A stretch of 64,000 nt of DNA from contig NZ_AZRK01000022.1 of the NCBI RefSeq assembly GCF_002895485.1, positions 1 through 64,000 of the forward strand, written 5' to 3'. Shown piece after piece: positions 52,671 to 61,745 of the stretch. The notes below the pieces were generated by a model. It did no database searches. It saw only the letters and a list, made by a program, of their open reading frames with translations, and had not been told where the DNA came from. Made by a program: the position numbers and the translations under genes. Every line of letters starts with the position of its first letter. Within the stretch, counting starts at the first letter, position 1. This stretch comes from Petrotoga sp. 9PWA.NaAc.5.4. Its GTDB lineage: Bacteria > Thermotogota > Thermotogae > Petrotogales > Petrotogaceae.

Positions 52671-53120
52671 TTATTGAGTAAAATATAATAGTACCTAACA
52701 TAGTATAAAAACCCAAAGGTATTTTTTTAGGGTTTGCCTTAAAGTTTATAATAATCACAAGAATAACACTAATTGTTATGATAAAGAATATATCTATTCC
52801 AAACAAAAGGGTTAAAGAAGTTAATAGTTTAACATCTCCAAAACCCATTTTAGCTTTTTTCCAATAATAAAACGTTAAGAAAAAAACAAATAAAGCATAC
52901 ATAAGATTTTCTAAATTAAAATTTAGCAAAGCGATTACAAAAATGACAGCAACTCCTAAATCTGGGATAATAAAATAAAAAAAATCAACTAACCCAATAA
53001 ATAATAGGCTGTTGAATACAATAATTTTCTGCCAAGAAGAATCAATAAAGTAAAGAATAAAATTTAAAAATATAAAAACAATAATTATTAAAAATACTTT
53101 TTTATTGAAAATGTTCTCAC
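52648..53120 (-). CDS. A24 prepilin peptidase (short form), apparently frameshifted at A AAA AAG
   Basis: A membrane aspartyl protease that processes type IV prepilins. The second Asp motif KAKMGFGDVKLL lies in the frame that is open from 52929. The first motif GLVDFFYFIIPD lies upstream in the same frame, so the gene must start earlier, but that frame has no ATG, GTG or TTG before its stop. A GTG at 53118-53120 overlaps the TPR stop (GTGA) and leads after 6 codons into A AAA AAG (53097-53103). A -1 shift there joins both frames into about 157 residues. An ATT start (53110-53112) or a homopolymer sequencing error are alternatives. The N-terminal methylase domain is lacking. Confidence 0.75.
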
Positions 53121-54190
53121 CCTTCTAATTTTTGTAATTCTTCTTTAGAAAGATTTGAATCAATAATTTCTTTTAATCCATAAATGTACCACATATAATT
53201 TTCTTTAATTTGGTTGTATATCTCTTTAGCTTCATATATTTTGCCTGACTTTAAATACGGTATAACTAATAAAAGCTTAAAATGTTCCTGGTCTTTGTTT
53301 TCGTAAATATATTTTTCCAAAAAATTTTGAACTTCTTTATATTTTTTGTTTTCAAACATTACTTTAGCCCAAACTTCGATATCACTTGAATATTCGGGAA
53401 TTTCGTTAAGAATCTCCTCTTTAAGTTTTTCTGCCTCCGTGGTTCTAAGTAGTTTTTCATATATAGAAGATAGTTCGTATCTACCAAGAATGCTTTTTGG
53501 AAACCTATTCAAAAATTTTTCTAATACATGCGCAGCTTTTTCATAATTTTCGATTTGAATATAAGCATCAGCTATCATGAAATAAGTTACATAATTATTG
53601 GGAGAAAGTTCTATTTCTTTTTTCCAGATTTCAGCTGCTTTTTCATATTCTCCTAAATTAAAGTATAATTCACCTAATTCAGATAATGCTGCAATATTCC
53701 AGGGATCAGTTTTAACAGCTTTTTCTAAATATTCTTTTCCCTTTTCAATTTCTCCTTTTTCTATTAATATAGAACCAATTAATTCATACGCTGGAGCAAA
53801 ACCGGGATCCATCTTTAACATAAAGGCAATAATTTTTTCTACAGTCTCATAATTTTTTTTATCGGTTTCTATTAAGACAGCATCAAACAAATTATTCAGG
53901 GAAATATGCTTTAAGTCAGAAGAATTGATTTGAAAATTAGAGAGATAATCTAAAAATTCGGAAAGAATAAAGGGTTCTATTACAAAATCAGAAGTTAAAC
54001 CAGAAAGATGTTTCATAAGTAACTCTACTTTTTCGGTTTCTAAAATAAATTTCGTATTGTTTTTTAAATCCGCCTTCATCAATTCAAAATCTCCTTCGTA
54101 TAGAAACTCGCACAACAATAAAGGAAAAGGAGTTAAATCTGAGATTTCAATCGCTGCTTCTCCTAAATTTACTTTTATTAAATTCTGCAT
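53117..54190 (-). CDS. TPR-repeat protein
   Basis: A 357-residue soluble protein. After an N-terminal helical region of about 120 residues come tandem tetratricopeptide repeats: FAPAYELIGSILIEKGEIEKGKEYLEKAVKTDP, NIAALSELGELYFNLGEYEKAAEIWKKEIELSP and NYVTYFMIADAYIQIENYEKAAHVLEKFLNRFP. It is probably a scaffold. It is coupled to the prepilin peptidase gene downstream through a GTGA overlap, which hints at a link with pilus or secretion assembly. GGGAGGAG precedes the ATG. Confidence 0.88.
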   Translation of the reverse strand: MQNLIKVNLGEAAIEISDLTPFPLLLCEFLYEGDFELMKADLKNNTKFILETEKVELLMKHLSGLTSDFVIEPFILSEFLDYLSNFQINSSDLKHISLNNLFDAVLIETDKKNYETVEKIIAFMLKMDPGFAPAYELIGSILIEKGEIEKGKEYLEKAVKTDPWNIAALSELGELYFNLGEYEKAAEIWKKEIELSPNNYVTYFMIADAYIQIENYEKAAHVLEKFLNRFPKSILGRYELSSIYEKLLRTTEAEKLKEEILNEIPEYSSDIEVWAKVMFENKKYKEVQNFLEKYIYENKDQEHFKLLLVIPYLKSGKIYEAKEIYNQIKENYMWYIYGLKEIIDSNLSKEELQKLEG

Positions 54191-54204
54191 GGTTATCTCC
54201 TCCC

Positions 54205-54245
54205 GTTTATTTTTTTACTTCTTTGGTACTTGCAACCAAGGATGC
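54205..54245 (-). repeat. Fragment of the interspersed leader element before the TPR gene
   Basis: ACTTCTTTGGTACTTGCAACCAAGG is the variable-hairpin segment of the unit (CCTTGGTTGCAAGTACCAAAG in the gene direction; CTTGGT pairs with ACCAAAG). The rest is lost. The 280-base leader also holds a CCCCGCTTATGTGGGG hairpin near 54276, and a TATAAT lies near 54365. Confidence 0.5.
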
Positions 54246-54430
54246 ACAAAATTTTCTAAGGTTTTCAACCTGACACCCCGCTTATGTGGGGAAAAGAACT
54301 TCACCTTAGACACTTAAGCGAACAGGGAAATAAACATATGATTCTTAAAAATACAATTTTTATTATTATATCATATTTAGTTTTTATTAAGAAAATTTAT
54401 TTTTTATTTTTCACATTTAAAATAACTATA

Positions 54431-54466
54431 AAAAAAAATAACAACGGGCATACGCCCGCTGTTATT
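54431..54466 (-). terminator. Terminator after hsp20
   Basis: AATAACAACGGGC-ATAC-GCCCGCTGTTATT; on the minus strand it is followed by a run of eight T. It is 7 bases beyond the hsp20 stop. Confidence 0.9.
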
Positions 54467-54472
54467 GTTAAA

Positions 54473-54910
54473 TTAGTCTATTGATATTTCTTTACTTTCG
54501 CCTTTCGCACTTTCTTTTTTAGGTATAATTACCTTGAGTACACCATTTTCATACTTAGCTTGGATATCATCTTTGTCAATGTATTCTGGCAACCGGATAG
54601 ATCTTTCGATTTTTCCAAAATATCTTTCTTGCCTGTAAATGTTACCTTTTTTAACTTCATCAGAACTTCTTTTTTCTGCAGATATTGTTAAAACATCGTT
54701 GTCCAACTTTACTTTTATATCTCTCTTATCTAATCCTGGTAATTCACATTCTACAACAAAATCATCTTCTGTTTCGTAAACATCCATTTCTCCTCTTTGA
54801 GTTATGCCAACACCAAAAGGAATGGATCTAAAAAAGTCCTCTAACTCTCTGTTGAAAAAATCAAAAGGTGATAAATAATCGTCTCTTTCAGCTCTTCTAA
54901 TTTCTGCCAT
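54473..54910 (-). CDS. Small heat-shock protein, Hsp20/alpha-crystallin family
   Basis: An ATP-independent holdase chaperone of 145 residues. A short N-terminal arm (SPFDFFNRELEDFFRSIPFG) is followed by the alpha-crystallin domain (about 40-132) with DFVVECELPGLDKRDIKVKLDNDVLTI and YENGVLKVIIPKKE, whose I-I-P is the usual dimer/oligomer contact. AGGGGGTGG precedes the ATG. A good sigma-70 type promoter is present; no CIRCE element is seen. Confidence 0.93.
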   Translation of the reverse strand: MAEIRRAERDDYLSPFDFFNRELEDFFRSIPFGVGITQRGEMDVYETEDDFVVECELPGLDKRDIKVKLDNDVLTISAEKRSSDEVKKGNIYRQERYFGKIERSIRLPEYIDKDDIQAKYENGVLKVIIPKKESAKGESKEISID

Positions 54911-54957
54911 TTTACCACCCCCTGATATTTTTCTTATTAATTATTTCTTTCACTAAA

Positions 54958-54987
54958 ATTATACCAAAAAAAAATTACGTTGGTCAA
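54958..54987 (-). promoter_or_regulatory. hsp20 promoter
   Basis: TTGACC (54982-54987) and TATAAT (54958-54963) with an 18-base spacer on the minus strand, about 48 bases before the start codon. Confidence 0.8.
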
Positions 54988-55086
54988 GAATAAAATTATA
55001 AAAAGTGATTTTTATATTAATACCATAAATAAATAGAAATATATGTATTAAATATAAAGGTAACTAAAAATTTAAGCACATGAAAT

Positions 55087-55773
55087 CTATAAACGATAAT
55101 TACTTAGCAACTTATTTTTTTTAATTATCAGATAAGAGATAGTTATCCCATCTGAAAGAGTATGTATTATAATAGGATAAATAATGCTTTGGCTTATTTG
55201 AAAAGTAAATCCAAGAATTAAAGACATTATTATTCTTCCTGGAAGAAGGTTTAAGAACTGATGAAAGCTTTCTTGTCTCATAAAAACATTAAAAAGATGA
55301 ATAATTACGAAGAATAAAGATGAAATTAATGTTGAGTAGTTTAAAAATAATAAAGAACCTTGTATTAATATTTCTAAACTTCCTTGAAAGAATCCTCTGT
55401 AAAAAAACTCTTCAGAGGGTCCTACTAAAAGCCAAACATACAATAACAACATCTTATTATTTTTTGTGTGAATGTAAGGGACCTTAAAAAGTTCGTTATC
55501 CGAAACTTTTTTTATACTAATTATAGATAAAAAAATTAAAAATAAAGAGATAATTATCATAATTATCCCTGCCTTTACATTTCCAAAGGAAAATCCAGCA
55601 TTTTTCCAACTTAATCCAGAAAAATTGATAATAAATAGCGTTAGAAATATGCTCACTAAACCTAATAGAAAATTCGCTTTATATGGATTAACTTTTTTAA
55701 AGAGAAATCTAATACATATAAATATTATAAAATAATAAAAAATTATAAAAACTAAAAATCTTACAAATGTCAT
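55087..55773 (-). CDS. CPBP-family intramembrane metalloprotease (CAAX-type)
   Basis: A 228-residue membrane protein with about seven hydrophobic segments. The glutamate motif VGPSEEFFYRGFFQG carries EE and the Arg. The two His-containing motifs are SSLFFVIIHLFNV and PIIIHTLSDGITIS. The family includes Rce1-like and bacteriocin-immunity-like proteases; the substrate is unknown. AAGGAG precedes the ATG. Confidence 0.85.
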   Translation of the reverse strand: MTFVRFLVFIIFYYFIIFICIRFLFKKVNPYKANFLLGLVSIFLTLFIINFSGLSWKNAGFSFGNVKAGIIMIIISLFLIFLSIISIKKVSDNELFKVPYIHTKNNKMLLLYVWLLVGPSEEFFYRGFFQGSLEILIQGSLLFLNYSTLISSLFFVIIHLFNVFMRQESFHQFLNLLPGRIIMSLILGFTFQISQSIIYPIIIHTLSDGITISYLIIKKNKLLSNYRL

Positions 55774-55794
55774 AAAAAACTCCTTCTTAAATCC

Positions 55795-55845
55795 ATCATA
55801 AATTCAAAACTTTGTTTTTAGAAAATTTTTAATTTCTAAAGCTTC
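55795..55845 (-). repeat. Left-end remnant of the interspersed leader element before the CPBP gene
   Basis: ATAAATTCAAAACTTTGTTTTTAGAAAATTTTTAATTTCTAAAG matches the left end in minus orientation, pointing toward the CPBP gene. The plus-oriented array begins just beyond. Confidence 0.6.
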
Positions 55846-55888
55846 TAAAATAATTCTAAGAGTAATTATACTTTAAATTTCTAATAGT

Positions 55889-55917
55889 TTGACATTATTC
55901 TTATTTTAAACTATAAT
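55889..55917 (+). promoter_or_regulatory. Strong promoter upstream of the leader-element array and amidohydrolase gene
   Basis: TTGACA and TATAAT with a 17-base spacer, a perfect consensus. The only plus-strand gene downstream starts at 56617, so the transcript would begin with about 690 bases made mainly of leader elements. Confidence 0.85.
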
Positions 55918-55959
55918 TAAAATTAGTAAATAAAACTTTTAAAAGTAGAGTTTTATTAG

Positions 55960-56585
55960 GTTCTCTAAAATAATCTTTTGAATTTAAAGTGGGTTTAGTA
56001 TTAACTGTATAGGTGCTTTAGAAATGAGAAATTTTTAAAAATGAGCTTTTGAATTTAAAGTGGGTCCAGGGCGGAGCCCCCCTCCCCCTTACTTTGCTAC
56101 GAGTACCAAAGAAGCTAAAAAATAGTTAATTTGTCAAAATTAGAATTACATAAGCATTTTATAAATAAAGATTTTTAGAAAACAAGCTTTTGAATTTAAA
56201 GTGGGTTTAGTATTAACTGTATAGGTACTTTAGAAATGAGAAATTTTTAAAAATGAGCATTTGAATTTAAAGTGGGTCCAGGGCGGAGCCCTCCTCCCTC
56301 CTTAGATATACGTACCTAAGAACTTAAAAATATAGGTAATTTATCAAAATTAGAATTGCATAAGCATTTTATAAATAAGATTTTAGAAAATAATCTTTTG
56401 AATTTAAAGTGGGTTTAGTATTAACTGTATAGGTATTTTAGAAATGAGAAGTTTTTAAAAATGAGCTTTTGAATTTAAAGTGGGTCCAGGGCGGAGCCCC
56501 CTTCTCTCCTTCCATATGCTTATCGAAAAAGATAAACTCTAAATTATCTCTATAAAATGTGAATTTTATAATTTTTAAAGCAGAT
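55960..56585 (+). repeat. Interspersed leader element, three GC-hairpin units before the amidohydrolase gene
   Basis: CAGGGCGGAGCCC occurs near 56068, 56279 and 56488, spaced about 210 bases. The block TTTAAAGTGGGTTTAGTATTAACTGTATAGGT recurs near 55985, 56198 and 56403, as in the tsaE array. All point toward the amidohydrolase gene. The last right end is TTTATAATTTTTAAAGCAGATG. Confidence 0.9.
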
Positions 56586-56616
56586 GAAATTAAAATCATA
56601 AAGGAGGCATAATTAC

Positions 56617-57774
56617 ATGCATAATTTGTTACTTAAAAAAGGTAAGATATTTCCCGTTTCAAAAAAACCATTTGTAGGAGACATTTTAATTGAGAATGGC
56701 AAAATTTCTAAGATATCAGAAAATATTGAAGAGAGTTCCGCTGAAATAATAGATGCAAGCGAAAAATATATTTTCCCAGGTTTCATCGATGCTCATTCTC
56801 ACATAGGATTGTTTGAAGAAGGTGTTGGAGGATCTTATCAAGATGGCAATGAAGCAACAGATCCGGTAACTTCACAAGTGAGAGCTATAGATGCCTTTTA
56901 TCCAGAAGATGCTGCAATCAAAAGAGCATTAGCTGGAGGCGTAACTACTGTTATGATAGTACCTGGTAGTGCTAATCCAATAGGTGGACAGGGAGCAATT
57001 GTTAAATTTAATTCTCAGATTACTGATGAATCAATAATTAGGGAGCCTGCTGGTTTAAAAATGGCTTTAGGTGAAAATCCTAAAAGAGTGTACGGTTCTA
57101 CAAACAAAATTCCTTCAACCAGGCTCGGAAATGCAGCCATAATTAGAGATTATTTCATAAAAGTAAAAAACTATATGAAGAAAAAAGAATTAGCAAAAAA
57201 AGACGGAAAAGATTTTAGTGAGATTGATATAAAATATGAAATAGGCGAAAAAGTTTTAAAAAAAGAAATTCCTGCACGAATACACGCACATAGGAAAGAC
57301 GATATATTAACAGCCATAAGATTGGCAGAAGAGTTTAATTTTGATCTTATTATAGAGCATGCTACAGAAGCTTATAAAATTGCAGATTACATAAAAGAAA
57401 AAAATATTCCGCTAATATTAGGCCCTTTATTAGGTTTTAGAACAAAATTAGAAACAAGAGATATGAGTTTTGAATCTATATCTATAATAAACGAAAAAGG
57501 CATATTATGTTCTTTAATGTGTGATCATCCAGTTATACACTTAGAATATGCTTCTATTCAAGCGGCCACAGCGTTAAGATATGGTGCGAAAGAAGAAGAT
57601 CTTTTAAAGATGTTAACCATAAATCCAGCTAAAATATTAAAAATAGATAGTAGGGTAGGAACAATTGATGCAGGGAAAGATGCTGATTTAGTCATTTGGA
57701 GTGGTCATCCATTTGAATTTAAAAGTTATGTCGAAAAGACTATTATAGAAGGTAAAATAGTTTATGAAAGATAA
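56617..57774 (+). CDS. Amidohydrolase (metal-dependent, imidazolonepropionase-like)
   Basis: A 385-residue amidohydrolase-superfamily enzyme. The metal-binding motif is FIDAHSHIGLFEEGVG. A Lys/His pair appears in RIHAHRKDD and IEHATEAYKI, and the C-terminal composite domain is LTINPAKILKIDSRVGTIDAGKDADLVIWSGHPFE. GGVTTVMIVPGSANPIGGQGAIVK is typical of an amidohydrolase group whose substrate is poorly defined in bacteria. AAGGAGGC precedes the ATG. It has a distant strong promoter and a long repeat-filled leader. Confidence 0.87.
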   Translation: MHNLLLKKGKIFPVSKKPFVGDILIENGKISKISENIEESSAEIIDASEKYIFPGFIDAHSHIGLFEEGVGGSYQDGNEATDPVTSQVRAIDAFYPEDAAIKRALAGGVTTVMIVPGSANPIGGQGAIVKFNSQITDESIIREPAGLKMALGENPKRVYGSTNKIPSTRLGNAAIIRDYFIKVKNYMKKKELAKKDGKDFSEIDIKYEIGEKVLKKEIPARIHAHRKDDILTAIRLAEEFNFDLIIEHATEAYKIADYIKEKNIPLILGPLLGFRTKLETRDMSFESISIINEKGILCSLMCDHPVIHLEYASIQAATALRYGAKEEDLLKMLTINPAKILKIDSRVGTIDAGKDADLVIWSGHPFEFKSYVEKTIIEGKIVYER

Positions 57775-57871
57775 TTATTAATAATCTTTTGAATTTTTTA
57801 ATTATTTCATATTATTCGGTTCTGATCGCTTTAAATTAGAAATAATTGAGTATTAATAACTCCCCAATGAT

Positions 57872-57900
57872 TTGAAAAATTTTTCATTATGCGTTACACT
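57872..57900 (+). promoter_or_regulatory. tdh promoter
   Basis: TTGAAA and TACACT with a 17-base spacer, 44 bases before the GTG start of tdh. Confidence 0.6.
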
Positions 57901-57944
57901 ATATATGAAAGTTATTATCCTATCAATTAGGAGAGTGAATATAA

Positions 57945-58985
57945 GTGAAAGCTATTGTAAAAAAAGAACCCCAAAAAGGATTTTCATTGGTGGAAATTAA
58001 AGAACCGATTATTAATTCTCCGCATGATGTAAAAATCAAAGTATTAAAGGCTTCCATATGTGGAACAGATGTTCATATTTATAAATGGGACGATTGGGCA
58101 AAAAATAGAATCAAAAAACTTCCTCAAATAGATGGACATGAGTTTGTAGGAAGAGTTATAGAAACAGGTTCAGAAGTTAAAAATGTAAAACCAAATGATT
58201 TAGTCGTTGGAGATAGCCATATCCCTTGTGGTTACTGTTATCATTGTAGAAATGGAAACATGCATGTTTGTCAAAATCTTCAAATATTAGGAGTCGATAG
58301 AGACGGAGTTTTTTCTGAATATACTGTATTACCAGATAAGGTTTTATTAAAAATAGATGACAGTATTCCCTTACAATATGCCTCAGTAATGGAACCACTG
58401 GGGAACGCTTTATTTACCACAACAGTTGCCGATCTTAGAGGAAAGATAGTTTTAATAACAGGTGCTGGTCCAATTGGAGCTATGGCTATCGAAATAGCAA
58501 AAATATCCGGCGCATCTTTTATAGTTGTTAGTGAAGTATCTGAGTACAGAATTAAAATGGCACAAAAATTAGGAGCCAATTTAGTTATAAATCCTTCTAA
58601 AAACTCTTTAGTTGAAGAAATTGACAAATTAACTGATGGCTTAGGCGTAGATGTATTTTTAGAAATGTCTGGGAACGAAAATGCATTGAATGAAGGCATA
58701 AAATCATTAAAAAACACTGGTGTTGCTTCAATTTTGGGGGTCTTTCCTACAGAAAAAATAAATTTTGATATGAATACAGCTGTTTTTAAAAATCTGACTA
58801 TACAGACTATTACAGGTAGAAAAATGTTTGAAACCTGGTATTTAGCAGCTTCATGGTTAAAATATAAGAAATTGGATTTGAGTAAGATAGTTACTCATAA
58901 CTTTGATTTTATGGATTATGAAGAAGCTTTTGAACTAATGAGTAGTGGAATGAGTGGCAAGATTGTTTTAAATTTTTCACAGTAA
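57945..58985 (+). CDS. tdh: L-threonine 3-dehydrogenase
   Basis: A zinc- and NAD-dependent enzyme that oxidises threonine to 2-amino-3-ketobutyrate. The 346-residue medium-chain dehydrogenase has the catalytic zinc site ASICGTDVHIYKWDDWA and DGHEFVGRV, the structural zinc cysteines CGYCYHCRNGNMHVC, and the NAD motif ITGAGPIGAMAIEIAK. The WDDWA and GRKMFETW motifs are specific to threonine dehydrogenases. kbl follows about 200 bases downstream, which supports the function. TTAGGAGAG precedes the GTG. Confidence 0.95.
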   Translation: MKAIVKKEPQKGFSLVEIKEPIINSPHDVKIKVLKASICGTDVHIYKWDDWAKNRIKKLPQIDGHEFVGRVIETGSEVKNVKPNDLVVGDSHIPCGYCYHCRNGNMHVCQNLQILGVDRDGVFSEYTVLPDKVLLKIDDSIPLQYASVMEPLGNALFTTTVADLRGKIVLITGAGPIGAMAIEIAKISGASFIVVSEVSEYRIKMAQKLGANLVINPSKNSLVEEIDKLTDGLGVDVFLEMSGNENALNEGIKSLKNTGVASILGVFPTEKINFDMNTAVFKNLTIQTITGRKMFETWYLAASWLKYKKLDLSKIVTHNFDFMDYEEAFELMSSGMSGKIVLNFSQ

Positions 58986-59019
58986 AGCCTTTCATTATAC
59001 ACGTCTACTATAAAATGTT

Positions 59020-59170
59020 TAAATCTTTTGTTTTAAAAATGAAAAACAAAGTACCGAAAAAGCTAAAAAATAGAGAACAGATCAAAATTACAATTATGAA
59101 GATATTTTATAAAAAGTTAAACATTAAACTATTGATAAAATATGAATTTTAGAATTTATAAAGTGAGTAA
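59020..59170 (+). repeat. Interspersed leader element, right half between tdh and kbl
   Basis: AAAGTACCGAAAAAGCTAAAAAATAGAG, then ATTTTATAAAAAGTTAAACATTAAA and TTTATAAAGTGAGTAAACG keep the right half in plus orientation, directly before the kbl ribosome binding site. The GC hairpin is missing. Confidence 0.65.
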
Positions 59171-59197
59171 ACGTTAAAAATGAAAGGAGGTAAGAAA

Positions 59198-60373
59198 ATG
59201 AATTTTTACGATCAACTTAAACAAGAAATGGAAGACCTTGAACAATCAGGTTTACTTGTTACTATTAGAACCTTAGAAGGTCCCCAAGGGGCATGGATAA
59301 ATATTAACGATAAAAAGTTTTTAAATCTATGTTCCAATAACTATTTAGGACTCGCTAATGACAAAAGGTTAAAAGATGCCGCAATAAAAGCTATTGAAAA
59401 ATGGGGAGTCGGACCAGGAGCCGTAAGGACAATAGCTGGAACTATGAAGATACACGAAGAATTAGAAAAAAAATTAGCGGAATTTAAAAAAGTAGAAGCA
59501 ACGTTAGTAGTACAATCAGGATTCAATGCAAATCAAGCAGTCATTCCAACAATTACATCTGAAGAAGATGCTATTTTGTCTGACGAACTTAACCATGCAA
59601 GCATAATCGATGGTGTAAGACTATCAAAAGCTAAAAGATATGTATGGAAACATAAAGATTTAAATTCATTAGAAGAGCAGCTGAAACAAGCGGCTAATTG
59701 CAGAAGAAAATTGATAATTACCGACGGGGTTTTCAGTATGGATGGTGATATTGCACCATTACCAGGAATTGTGGAATTAGCTAAAAAATATGATGCTTTA
59801 GTGATGATAGATGATGCTCATGGAGAAGGAGTTTTAGGCAAAAACGGTAGAGGAATTGCAGATCATTTTAATTTAACGGATGAAGTTGACATTGAAATAG
59901 GTACTTTATCCAAAGCTTTTGGAATTGTAGGAGGTTTTATTTCCGGTAAAAAACAACTTATTGATTTTTTGAAGCAACGAGCCCGACCTTTTTTGTTCTC
60001 AAGTTCTTTATCTCCTGCTGAGACTGGCGCAGCTTTAGAAGCCGTTAATATATTATCGGAGTCTGAACAATTAGTTAATAGATTGTGGGATAACGCAAGA
60101 TATTTTCAACAAAAAATTAAAGATATGGGATATGATATAGGAGTTACAGAAACTCCGATTACTCCTGTAATGATATATGATGAAAAGAAGACAAAAGAAT
60201 TTAGTTTTGAATTGTATGAAAAAGGTATCTTTGCTTCTGCTATCGTTTACCCAACAGTACCTAAGGGTAAGGCAAGAATAAGGGTAATGATAAGTGCAGT
60301 GCACTCTAAAGAAGATTTAGATTTTGCTTTAGAAAAATTTGAGTATTTAGGTAAAAAATTTAGTATAATATAA
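59198..60373 (+). CDS. kbl: Glycine C-acetyltransferase (2-amino-3-ketobutyrate CoA ligase)
   Basis: A PLP enzyme that splits 2-amino-3-ketobutyrate with CoA into glycine and acetyl-CoA, the second step after Tdh. The 391-residue alpha-oxoamine synthase has [32 protein letters not shown], the PLP-stacking region [11 protein letters not shown], the Asp in [13 protein letters not shown] and the PLP Lys in [16 protein letters not shown]. The ATG at 59198 is chosen because GGAGGT lies just upstream; an earlier ATG at 59180 has none. Confidence 0.95.
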   Translation: MNFYDQLKQEMEDLEQSGLLVTIRTLEGPQGAWININDKKFLNLCSNNYLGLANDKRLKDAAIKAIEKWGVGPGAVRTIAGTMKIHEELEKKLAEFKKVEATLVVQSGFNANQAVIPTITSEEDAILSDELNHASIIDGVRLSKAKRYVWKHKDLNSLEEQLKQAANCRRKLIITDGVFSMDGDIAPLPGIVELAKKYDALVMIDDAHGEGVLGKNGRGIADHFNLTDEVDIEIGTLSKAFGIVGGFISGKKQLIDFLKQRARPFLFSSSLSPAETGAALEAVNILSESEQLVNRLWDNARYFQQKIKDMGYDIGVTETPITPVMIYDEKKTKEFSFELYEKGIFASAIVYPTVPKGKARIRVMISAVHSKEDLDFALEKFEYLGKKFSII

Positions 60374-60503
60374 AAAAATAGTATGGAATTTTTTGTTTTT
60401 ATATGTTATAATCAAATGAGGTTGATTTTTTGCAACTTCTATGATTTAAATTTATAATTTCTAAGAGAATAATACAATAATTTTATAAAAGATAGGAGGG
60501 ATT

Positions 60504-61658
60504 GTGGTGAAAACCAAAATTTTATCAGTATTAATGTTAGTATTAGGTGTATCTTTTATTTCTATGGCATCTTTGAATTTAGATTGGGGAAGGGTTTATT
60601 CTCTTCCAGGAGCACAAGAGATATTCAGTGTAAAAGCTGTTGAAGATGGTGTATATTTGTTTGGTTATTCCGATGAAAAAGGATTTGACGAAGATATGTT
60701 GATTTTAAAGTTTGATAAAGATGGAAATAAAGTTTATGAAAATAGAATAGGTGGTCGCTATAATGACTGGCTAAGTTACGGAACTGTCACAAAAGACGGT
60801 GATTTGTTTTTAGTTGGAACTTCCGGTTCTTATGGCAAAGATTCTGATATCTATGTAACTAAGATTGGGTCTAATAAGTTTACAACTAACCTTGACAAAT
60901 TGGGTGTAGACAAAGGTAGTGCAGGTGTGGAAGTAGAAGATGGTTTTGTGGTAATAGGCTATGGTTCAGATCCAGATACTCTGAATATGAGAGGCAAAAT
61001 TGTCAAATTAGATAAGCAAGGTAATGTTGTATATGATAAATGGTTGGCTTATTTTGTTCCGGGAAGTGACACAAAACCTTTAAGTATAAAAGAAACTTCA
61101 AAAGGGAATTTTATAATTGCGGGGACTATAGTTCAAATATTCGAAAATTTAACTAAATTTTACCTAACTATGGTAGATAGTGAAGGGGAAGAGATTTGGA
61201 CAAAAGTTTTTGCTCCAAGAGATTATGCTCGCGGATTTGATGTTGTTGAAGTACCGGGCGGATATGTAGCAGTAGGTTATGAAGGTTCTTGGGCTACGGC
61301 ATGGTCGGATATTTACGTAGTAAAATTTAATGAAGAAGGTAATATACTGTGGGAATCTTTCTATGGAGACGTTGAGAGTGATCACGGCTATTCTGTTAAA
61401 TTAGGGCCAAACGGTAATATTTACGTGGCTGGTTATATTACTAACTTAAATGGTGACAAAGATGTTGTAATTTTAGAATACGATAGCGCTGGAAATTTGT
61501 TAAATGCTAAATCTCTTGGTGGGTTTGGAGATGATGTGGCATTTTCATTAGATATAGACCAAAAAGGTAATTTATATGTTGCTGGATATTCTCAATCTGC
61601 TGATTTGGGAGCAGATAAAGATAAAGATGTCTTTTTACTCAAATATACAATAAAATAA
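60504..61658 (+). CDS. Secreted beta-propeller-like repeat protein
   Basis: A 384-residue exported protein. After a signal peptide (KTKILSVLMLVLGVSFISMA) it consists of about six repeats of 45-55 residues of the form DILILKFDKDGNKVYENRIGG...DG-LFLVGTSGS. Further repeats are IYVVKFNEEGNILWESFYG and VVILEYDSAGNLLNAKSLGG. This suggests a beta-propeller in the outer envelope or periplasm; no catalytic site is seen. GTG at 60504 or 60507 may start it; AGGAGG precedes both. A TATAAT lies near 60408 and a strong terminator follows. Confidence 0.82.
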   Translation: MVKTKILSVLMLVLGVSFISMASLNLDWGRVYSLPGAQEIFSVKAVEDGVYLFGYSDEKGFDEDMLILKFDKDGNKVYENRIGGRYNDWLSYGTVTKDGDLFLVGTSGSYGKDSDIYVTKIGSNKFTTNLDKLGVDKGSAGVEVEDGFVVIGYGSDPDTLNMRGKIVKLDKQGNVVYDKWLAYFVPGSDTKPLSIKETSKGNFIIAGTIVQIFENLTKFYLTMVDSEGEEIWTKVFAPRDYARGFDVVEVPGGYVAVGYEGSWATAWSDIYVVKFNEEGNILWESFYGDVESDHGYSVKLGPNGNIYVAGYITNLNGDKDVVILEYDSAGNLLNAKSLGGFGDDVAFSLDIDQKGNLYVAGYSQSADLGADKDKDVFLLKYTIK

Positions 61659-61708
61659 TAAATTATTACTCGCACAAAGAAACGAGTAACTCAAATCTTA
61701 TAAACTTA

Positions 61709-61735
61709 GGGGTAGTTTAAACTACCCCGTTTTTT
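61709..61735 (+). terminator. Terminator after the beta-propeller gene
   Basis: GGGGTAGTTTAAACTACCCC is a perfect palindrome followed by GTTTTTT. A second hairpin, TTACTCG..CGAGTAA, lies just before it (about 61666-61690). Confidence 0.9.
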
Positions 61736-61745
61736 ATTGTTGTAT

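Noticed and set aside
54270-54300. CRISPR-like or leader element around CCCCGCTTATGTGGGG
   Set aside because: It is a single short hairpin with no second copy in the window; it is more likely part of the TPR gene leader.
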